64,000 nucleotides of DNA from Rhizoclosmatium globosum (lineage: Eukaryota > Chytridiomycota > Chytridiomycetes > Chytridiales > Chytriomycetaceae), in the NCBI GenBank assembly GCA_002104985.1, contig MCGO01000175.1:1-64000 (forward strand), read 5' to 3'. The stretch's first letter is position 1. Each line of letters begins with the position of its first letter. Of the stretch, positions 56,170-64,000 are shown one piece after another. The translations under genes and the position numbers were made by a program. The notes below the pieces were generated by a model, which saw only the letters and a list, made by a program, of their open reading frames with translations, was not told where the DNA came from and did no database searches.

Positions 56170-58461
56170 CTATCCCTTGTGCTCAACAATCAAGCTCTCC
56201 ATGCCTCCCTTCTTGACGACACTCTTGATCTGCTCAGGAACAGCCCTCTCCTTGAAACCACCGTCCTCGCCCTCTCCATCAACGAGGACGTTGACTTCAC
56301 TACTCATGGCAGTCAAGACTTCAACGTTGGCGTCTCCCTCAACACATTCCTTCGAGAGGTAAACTTGGCATCCGTCAGTCTTGTCGATGGCGACAGTTGG
56401 GGCACGTCCAGTAACCTGCACCTGAACGGATTTGCAGTTGACAACGTCAATGGTAGACACGATAGAGTCCAAGACGAGTCCAGTCTTTTTGCAGTTGTCT
56501 TTGTTGGTTGTGTGGGTTTAGGAACCACACATCAAAAAAAGTATCCACGACGCTTACCCAACGTAACTGCATTCACTTTCCCCTTCACTTGGAGAGTCGA
56601 GTTTTGGCAGTTGTAAATGTAAATCGTGTGACGGATCTCTGGGTCGTTGATGACAAGATCCGTGGCGTTGAATTGGTTTTCCTGTAATGAATGTTGGATT
56701 CAGAAATGTGTCATCGAAACCATGGATGAATACTCACAACAACCCACTTGTTACCCTCCAAAGCAAGCTTTGGTGGACCACGTGCAGCAGCCGCCTTTGG
56801 TGCAACAGCAGCGGCTGTTTATAATGGGTTAGAAGAGCAAAAGATCTCATCGCGACTCTCTTTCTGAGAAGCACTTTCGCTTTCCAGCCCATCCATCAGT
56901 ATACGTCGTGTACGTGAAAGTCTGATATATCACACGACTCATTCCATAAATAAGCCCCATCTTCTTCAAAGCCACCAACGACCATCGTCTGTTTTCCAAA
57001 ACTGATGCATGTCCACTCGCTCTTAGAGCTCCAATTCAAAGTCCTTCCACTCAAAATCGTCCAACTAAAAACGCCGGCTTCCGTTCAATTTCCTTACTCA
57101 ACACAGTATCCGTACCTGGCTTCTCCGCAGCAGGAACAACACTAGTTCCACGCAACTCCGGGTTCTTGTGTGTCATTTCACTCTTGTCCACCTTTCTCAA
57201 ACCGGAAGTAAGTCCTTCCTTGTTCAAAGCGGCAAACAAGTTTCCAGCAGCGGCAGCTGGAGATGGCTTTGAGGCACCGCCTCCAAGAGCTTCGAGTTGA
57301 GCGGCGGATGGGGCTGGTGGAGGTCGTGGTGGGCCACCAGCGGATGGAGCTGGGGCAGCGGGGGCGGCGGCTGCTAGTGAGATTTGAATAAATTGATTAA
57401 AATTGAGAATACGACGTACGAGCAGCAGAGGCGGCAGCTTTAGCGTCTCCTCCTCTTGGGTTCCATGCAACACCAGTGGTGTGGTGCTTCTTGACGTACG
57501 CTTGGAGTTCAGTCAAGAGAGCAAGGTAGGCCTGAGCAAACTCGACGTGAGTCTTGTCCCTATTTGCAAAACAGTCAGTCTTGATGCTTTTAATGTCATA
57601 GCTTTGTTCGTTCGGATCCCTCACGACATCCATGAAACAGACTCGAAATAAACTCATTCGCTCCACACACATTTCTGATTCCGAACGTAATATGGTTCCA
57701 GCTGTCACTTCTTTCAATTCCTTCAAGACTCGTTCAAGGCCAACCACAGTCTCCATTCCACAGATTCGACTCATCAACACTCACTTCTCTTTGTAGTCCT
57801 TAATAACGCGATTAGAATAGAACTGAGCGGCATCCTTCATTTCTGCAATATAAGGGACAGGTGTTGGTTCCTAGGGACACAAATTGGATTAACACCAGGG
57901 CACACGTGTGTCACCAAACGAAGACACAAACCACGGCAACCCAACCAAGAGCCGGGATACCCTCTGAGACGAGGGACAAGTGGTTAAAGAGGGGCGAGGC
58001 ACGGGCCGACTTGTCTTCTCTGATTTTGACGACGGCTTCGAGTTCCGACTGAGTTGGTTTGAGGAGGGCGGGCAGGTCCGACTGGGCGGGCTTCTTTGAC
58101 TGGGACGCAACGAGGAGGAAGGCGCGTTGGGCGGCGAATGCGCGGGCCAACGGAGCAGCCTTAGTTTGGTTATTAGGTGGTTTGGTTATTAGCAGTAGTA
58201 GTTCCTAGGCAAAGAGTGCGTCCAACCAACCTGGTCGCCGAGAAGTCCGCCAATCGCAGTCGCCTTGTCGGTGACGGTTCTGAGTTGCTGGTCAATCAGG
58301 CCATCAAAGTCCTTGATGAATGCTGGAAGCGGCGCGTCGTTCGATGCCACTGAAGAAGAAGTCGCCTGGCTTGGTGCAGCCGCTGTGCCTCGCCCTGTAA
58401 CTATTTCTTCGAGGCGAACGGTGGCGGCTTCGAGTCGCTTGAGAACGGTGGAAAGGTCGGC
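56170..58461 (-). CDS. SRV2: adenylyl cyclase-associated protein (CAP/Srv2)
   Basis: This actin-monomer recycling factor, which in yeast also binds adenylyl cyclase, is encoded by about seven exons. Order: N-terminal coiled coil (MADLSTVLKRLEAATVRLEE), a helical folded domain (ARAFAAQRAFLLVASQSK; AYVKKHHTTGVAWN), a proline-rich linker (GGPPRPPPAPSA), a WH2-like segment (LTSGLRKVDKSEMTHKNPELR), then the beta-helical CARP domain (WVVENQF, then IYIYNCQNSTLQVKGKVNAVTLG, in two pieces) and the end KGGMESLIVEHKG. Start 58461 is preferred to 58491 because it begins at the conserved MADL. The junction after ERKPAF(L) is uncertain: an intron of about 280 nt with a GTTGG donor fits best. Intron 1 uses the same unusual donor. 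Confidence 0.95.
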
Positions 58462-58674
58462 CATTTGAGTGATGTCTTTTGTTCTCCCCATCCACCCCGC
58501 TCACAAAGTCACTTCCTTCCCTTTCTCAATGGCTACTAACAACGAAGCTTTTGTCGTTGCTTCAATTGCAGTACACTAGGGTTTTACTGGGGCAGTCGTG
58601 ATTGTTACTAATGCTCACAACCACATCATGAATGAAATTACCACATTTATAAGTTTATTTGGAATGAAACTAAT
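58462..58674. other. spacer, CAP promoter side
   Basis: No gene. It lies between the CAP start codon and the tandem array. Confidence 0.5.
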
Positions 58675-59520
58675 AATAAAGAAAGAAGGAAAGAAAGAAT
58701 ATGCAGTTGAGTTCGTTGCAAAACAGCGCCTAGTAGAGCCTACACGAGGACATCTACCACAGCTCAACGACAGAGGGCCCGTACAGATCCACAGAGCAAG
58801 CTCCGCTTCAACGACAATATCCATAACGCTGAAATTGCCCCGTTACTTATGTGAGAAACCCGATTGCAAACAGCCCTCAAAAGCAAAATAAAGAAAGAAG
58901 GAACGAAAGAATATGCAGTTGAGTTCGTTGCAAAACAGCGCCTAGTAGAGCCTACACGAGGACATCTACCACAGCTCAACGACAGAGGGCCCGTACAGAT
59001 CCACAGAGCAAGCTCCGCTTCAACGACAATATCCATAACGCTGAAATTGCCCCGTTACTTATGTGAGAAACCCGATTGCAAACAGCCCTCAAAAGCAAAA
59101 TAAAGAAAGAAGGAACGAAAGAATATGCAGTTGAGTTCGTTGCAAAACAGCGCCTAGTAGAGCCTACACGAGGACATCTACCACAGCTCAACGACAGAGG
59201 GCCCGTACAGATCCACAGAGCAAGCTCCGCTTCAACGACAATATCCATAACGCTGAAATTGCCCCGTTACTTATGTGAGAAACCCGATCGCAAACAGCCC
59301 TCAAAAGCAAAATAAAGAAAGAAGGAAAGAATATGCAGTTGAGTTCGTTGCAAAACAGCGCCTAGTAGAGCCTACACGAGGACATCTACCACAGCTCAAC
59401 GACAGAGGGCCCGTACAGATCCACAGAGCTAGCTCTGCTTCAACGACGATATCCATAACGTTGCCCTTACCCCTATCGCGAACGACGGGTAACCCGATCG
59501 CAAACAACCCTCAACTAATT
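58675..59520 (-). repeat. 212-bp tandem array, four copies
   Basis: Units start with AATAAAGAAAGAAGGAA at 58675, 58887, 59099 and 59311, an exact 212-bp period. The first three are almost identical; the fourth has a 4-bp deletion and diverges after 59460. Read on the minus strand, the core (CGTTATGGATATTGTCG, then GCTCTGTGGATCTGT) is the same element as the direct repeats at 20.9-21.3 kb. Open frames in each unit are repeats of one another and not evidence for a gene. Confidence 0.95.
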
Positions 59521-59852
59521 CAACGAGAAAGTAGAACACAAAGGCATAAAGCAGCTAAAGTGAAGAACGTGGAGTCACTGTTGGCATGGCGGAAGTCTAA
59601 ACGAAGCTGGAATAAACTTGGCAGGTTCTTGAAAAGTCTCAACTTGAGACTAGATCATGACTTGGATCTTCATTTTCTTCTGACAATTCTCAGCCTTGAC
59701 ACCCATACAAGAAACCAAGGTAAGGATCGACATTTATGGCATGGCTACTATCGGCATCATCGCGTCAAAGTAATAGCTGGAAGAAAATGAGCTGAATTGA
59801 TGATGTTCTGCATAAGGCAAATCTCGACATCTAACTTTTCTCAACACTAGAA

Positions 59853-60483
59853 ATGGTCGGAACCAAAAGAAGACTGCTAAATATAAGAGATAAAAGTGTT
59901 AAGATACCTCAGAAGTAAGTTGAATGAGTTTTTGTGAACTGGGAATTAAGCGAAGGTTAGGGCTTCAAGTTCCCTCAAGAACAAAGCGCAGCGCCAAAGC
60001 AATTCCAAGAAAATCAAAGCTGTCAAGAAAATTGAAAATGGTGTCATTAGTAACAAGGAGGAATCACACTGCGGAATCAGTAGGTCGATATTCTGATTGT
60101 ATCTGTTTGATGATTGTAAACCAGACCCACTTTTCACAAATCCGGTTCCCATTCCATTGAACAGTCCGGTCATTGCTGATAGAATCTCAGCCCGTGCAGC
60201 TCCATCTCCTGTGGTGAATGATTCCGAAGAACCGCAGGCCATAAGCGACGAAGACTTCAAAATCCTTTTGCAAAACGCTGCACGTGGTGATTTAGATGAT
60301 GAACTTGGCTTTGGCTTCACTGGGTTACAACGGATCGTTTTTGCTCAAGAGCAGTTACAAGTCTTCGATGAGAAATTCCAAACTCTCATGGACCAACTCA
60401 TTAATGGCGCTTTCGACGAGGAGCTTGGAATTTCGTCGTCCATGTGGGATGAGTTGTTGAATACTCAGGAGCAAGGTCAATAA
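59853..60483 (+). CDS. unknown 176-aa protein, paralogue of the 20-kb gene
   Basis: Three exons, 59853-59914, 59970-60079 and 60125-60483, join to 531 nt. Exon 1 is 62 nt, the same as in the paralogue. The N-terminal third is basic (MVGTKRRLLN; NSKKIKAVKKIEN). The C-terminal half is acidic and repeats a motif: DLDDELGFGF and later FDEELGISSSMWDELL. PQAISDEDFKILLQ matches the 20-kb gene. The two helices with (D/E)(D/E)ELG suggest a small internal duplication. Two decayed tandem copies follow. The function is unknown. Confidence 0.65.
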
Positions 60484-60857
60484 ACTGCTTTCTCGAATTT
60501 GTACTTCAAACTTAAGTTCTCATTTTACTACCGATTCAATAACTATTAAGTATTCCACAAGAAGTGAATGATTGTGAGTTATTAGTCTTGGGTATCAAAG
60601 AAGACGATCCTAAACAATCGTCTCAACAGTATTTTGAATACAGGACAGTAGAATTCAACAAGTGCATCGAAGTTATTGTGTTGGAAATGTAAGTCACTGT
60701 TTTTGAAACCCTTGTAATAGAAATATTGAAAGACTTCACAAAATTCGATGATGAATGCCTGTATACGTCAAAATCAAAAGTATTACATTCTCAAGATCGA
60801 ACTTTATGCACTCAAGTAATCAGGAAAAGCAGCACTCTAGATTTCAAAGAAATACGT

Positions 60858-61080
60858 ATTCGGCTCTGCTCCCAAAGCCACGAGTGATGAAGACTTTTCT
60901 ACTGGAGATATGGATGACCAGCTTGGTTTTACCGCTTTTAGAAGTATCGTTCGTTTGCAGTTAAAAGTGATCAATGGGAATTTCGAATTTCTCATGGACC
61001 AACTCGTGACTGGGGGCTTTGATGAAGAACTTGGAATGTCGCCTTCCTTGTGGGACAAGCTGTTGCTTGCACAAGAGTAA
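60858..61080 (+). pseudogene. tandem partial copy of the 176-aa gene
   Basis: An open stretch of about 70 codons matches the last exon: KATSDEDF, then GDMDDQLGF, FLMDQLVTGGFDEELGMSPS and WDKLL, with a stop at 61080. The KILLQNAAR codons after SDEDF are deleted. Exons 1-2 were not found upstream. A more decayed third copy, with stops, lies at about 61385-61500 (EVMSDEDL). Confidence 0.65.
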
Positions 61081-61658
61081 GATCAATAAAGGGGGTTCTC
61101 AAAAACCAATATTGCTCAGCACATACTTCACTTAAATGTTTGGTTCACATTCTAGCGTCGATTGGGTAATGCAGGAGAAATCTTATAACCTTCAATGAAG
61201 AGCCCGTACCTTAATTCAAGGATACACGACATTCTTTCGTTATGATCGAAACACAGACTTCCACTTAAACAAAACGCTTTTGTTGAATAAGAATACAGTA
61301 CAAGGCATTAAGATAACTCAAGAAGCTTCTGTTGGAAACAGAGAGGAATAAGCCGTGAACTGAAACACAAATTACAACGCCAATCGTAACCGATGGCATT
61401 TCCCTGAAGTTATGAGCGATGAGGACTTAAATCCGTGTTTCAACCAGTGACATGGATGATGGGTTGCGCTGAAACTGGCAAATTTCAAATTCTCTCGTAT
61501 AGGGTAGGTCTTAATCAAGAATTTTCGGGTTTCTCAAAACAGTAGCCTTGCTCAAACGCTCCTCTTTACTCACTTATTTTTATTAAAAATAGGCCAATAG
61601 AAAGGAAAAAGAATCAGTAAGTAATATGAGAAGTCAAAATACGCCACAATAATCGAAA
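61081..61658. other. spacer with a decayed third copy
   Basis: Contains the relic at 61385-61500 noted for the 176-aa family and otherwise AT-rich sequence. Confidence 0.45.
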
Positions 61659-62998
61659 TTAGGTCCTATATTGCGCTGCAGAGCCGAAGCATGAGAATAA
61701 ACGCGCCACAAAACGGCCAATGTTTTGGATCTTTCTGCGAAATGGTGTAACAAGGGAAGTTTTGGTGTTGTTTGTTCTGTGAGAACTGTTGTCGCCAGTG
61801 TGCTCTGCCACAGCTTGAGTACTCTCAATGGATTTGATTGTTGAGTTTTTCAGATGTAGCGTACTAATGTCTAATATTTGTCTTGGTGTGGTCATGAAAG
61901 ATACTGGAAATTCATCAGCCTTGACACGTAAATCCTGTGAACCGGATTAGAACATCATCGCAAGAACTTATCAACTTACCTCAGCGCTGTCCGTTTGAAC
62001 CATTTTTAAAGTCGACTTTACATCGTCCAACGTGGTATTATTGCTCGAAATGTCAGGATCAGGTAGGAGTAATGTTGACTTCACCTGAGAAGAGTAACTG
62101 TAAGTCGAATAAAAAAAAAGTCACACTACTTGATGATTACTGCTTTCCTTGACGTCCCACAACCCCGTAACACAATCAAACTCCTTCAATTTGTATAATC
62201 CCACCCACATTACCGGGAGAAACTTCCTCAAGGTCAAAAACTTGACGAATTGAATTATTTTTGGGTCTATCGCGTCTTTGTTTGTTAGGTAACCGTCCAG
62301 AACATGCATCAATGTCAACGAGACCGAAGTCTTGTGACAACCAGCGAAAGCAGTATCCCAGTGGTCATTCAAGTCAATACAAACAGATACTAATTTCTTG
62401 ATCGATTGGCACGAAGAAAACCGACGCGCTGCACCAACGATTTGGTAGCACAGCAGCTCAGTGTGATAGTTGATTGGGAGCTCAAGGAGTCGCAAAACAG
62501 TGGCAAACTGAGGACTACTATCTATCTTGTTCAGAATAAGAACGATTTTGCTGGAAATTTGTTTCGTCTCTGAATGTGGCGTCGGTACTTGATAGTTAGT
62601 TGTGATTGCTGCGACTAAGTTGTGGTGAACACATCTTTTCGAGTCGAGAAAATATTGTTTTTGGTAAAGTTGTACATAGTTTCCATGTTTGCGGGACTTG
62701 TTGGTCTGTACAAAAACCAAGTTAGCACGCAAGAAACAGTGGCAAAGTCTCTTTCTCTTACGTCGGTCCATTCTTGGTTGGTTTTCAATTCAGTAATCAA
62801 TGAAGCACGGGAGTAGGTGTCTTTCATCAAACGGCGACGTTCGCGTCGTTCAGTCTGGTAATCAAAGACGTGTTTTTTGGTGGTTTGAGCACACGCGTGT
62901 CTGAGTTTATCGTTGTCGTCATTGATACCAGCAGTACCGTCAATTTCGGTCCGTACAGTGTTACATGAAAGCGAGAGGGAAGTGCTGCAGTGATCCAT
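61659..62998 (-). CDS. unknown 397-aa protein, four exons
   Basis: Exons 62998-62762, 62705-62130, 62084-61980 and 61934-61659 join in phase 0 at every junction, 1194 nt in total. The N-terminus is polar (MDHCSTSLSL), followed by a basic helix (QTERRERRRLMKD). The second exon is a helical, leucine-rich domain (KIVLILNKIDSSPQFATVLR, then ELLCYQIVGAARRF and FVKFLTLRKFLP). The tail is Ser/Thr/Asn-rich and ends with a basic/aromatic segment (RFVARLFSCFGSAAQY). The helical domain is shared with the broken copies at 44.1-45.0 kb. Function unknown. The two downstream exons are supported by frame and splice sites only. Confidence 0.6.
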
Positions 62999-64000
62999 TA
63001 TGAAGGTAAATCTTGGTCAACAATAAATTGTTGCAGTATTCGCTCCTCACCAACAAAAGAAGCATCAACTCAGAGAGTTAGGCTTTATTGTGCAATACGT
63101 TATCCAGGGAGGATCAGAATCTCTACGCACATATATTCGCGTTTGACATTGACACAGCCCGCTTCAAAAGTCATATATAGAGAATAAATTACAAGATCGA
63201 TTCTATACTTTTTTAGGTTAGTGTTGGCGAAATATTCAAGTCAATTCCACTCAACAAACCGACTATTCCTTGTAGGAATGTGAAGAATTCTTCAAGTGGT
63301 CAGCCAATCTGTGCTGAGAAGATGCATCGCCGAGTACCAATTCAATTTCGATCAATAAACTGCTGCCACGATTTGAATATTGGCAGTTTAACCGCCATCA
63401 GAATCTGACGGAACAATAGAATCGAATACAGTGAATGTATTTCGCAGTATATTTTGGGCGCGATGGAAACGGATCGTTGATGTTTTTGGTGGAACGGGAT
63501 TAGCTAATATGGTCAGCCCTGAGAAATTTCCATGTTGTTAGTAATGGGAGGGATATTCAAATTTAATTTACAACTCTGAAAAGTATTACCGCAACATCGA
63601 TTCAAATCAGTCCCAATAGCATCGTGTATATATATCGGCTCAGGATACAGCTAGGATGTTCTTGAAGCTGTGTGTTGGATTTTTTAGAACCCTATAAAAG
63701 GAAGGAGAAAAAAATTGAAAAAACCTGAAGAAAAACTCACAGTCGTTTACTTTCCAGATGCACAGCTTCCATTCAAACTAATTTTGTTTGTTGTTCTAAC
63801 TTCTTGGGTTGTCTTTCAAATCATCTCCATTTCAAATTTTCATCCAATCCACAGCTCCCATCCCGCCAGTCCTTCGTAGAGATATGCTGCAAGGACCAAA
63901 GTAATTCATGGACGATGTCGAAACAGATGCTCCTGACTTGCTTCATACGCTCGATAGGTTTTTGGTTTCCTCGCTAACTCGCTTCGATCAGTACTGAATG
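62999..64000. other. no supported gene at the right edge
   Basis: Short frames only. A 29-codon frame at about 63909-63998 (MDDVETDAPDLL) could be the start of a gene but ends in a stop before the window edge. Confidence 0.4.

Noticed and set aside
58598..59507. Repeated 70-97-codon frames on both strands
   Set aside because: They are the same frames repeated by the 212-bp array, on both strands at once, which is expected of a tandem repeat.
58675..59520. Could the regular array be a CRISPR
   Set aside because: Units are 212 bp and contiguous with no unique spacers, and the genome is eukaryotic.

Overview
The window is nuclear DNA of a eukaryote, most likely an early-diverging, zoospore-forming (chytrid-type) fungus. 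Genes are split by many short introns, mostly 45-60 nt with GTAAGT/GTGAGT-like donors. The recognisable proteins are fungal: DNA polymerase delta with 22 exons, a cytochrome b5/acyl-CoA dehydrogenase fusion, CAP/Srv2, an Nrd1-type four-RRM protein, a Get5-like protein and an amino acid/choline-type permease. An EFCAB11-like EF-hand protein, a family I associate with flagellated lineages, supports the zoosporic assignment. The taxon is inferred, not shown.

Layout. 0-2.2 kb: a small RRM gene and a 143-bp tandem repeat. 2.2-10.8 kb: POL3, an unknown protein with a hydrophobic C-terminus, a pair of 79-bp inverted repeats, and the b5-ACAD gene. 10.8-27 kb: sparse accessory DNA with repeats, broken gene copies, one intact CCCH zinc-finger gene and two small unknown genes. 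27-34.4 kb: a 1170-aa unknown protein, a tandem pair of unknown genes, and the Get5-like gene. 34.4-44 kb: members of a coiled-coil family around the permease and aldehyde dehydrogenase genes. 44-47 kb: gene-poor. 47-58.5 kb: dense housekeeping block (four-RRM protein, coiled-coil protein, MYND-like protein, EFCAB11-like, Nrd1-like, CAP). 58.5-64 kb: a 212-bp tandem array and two more lineage-specific families.

The strongest theme is local gene-family turnover. Six loci share a C-terminal domain of about 60 residues behind a variable, usually coiled-coil, N-terminus. Four of them also carry the same upstream motif, TGACCCGA or a near match. At least five other families have one intact copy plus broken or tandem copies in the same 64 kb: CCCH zinc finger, the 157/176-aa family, the 397-aa family, the 1170-aa protein and the aldehyde dehydrogenase 5' end. 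Where two copies can be compared, intron position and phase are usually kept, so these are DNA-level duplications rather than retrocopies.

Exon boundaries were worked out by hand from GT/AG sites and reading-frame continuity. Where a full exon chain is given, the summed length is a whole number of codons. No database or computation was used.
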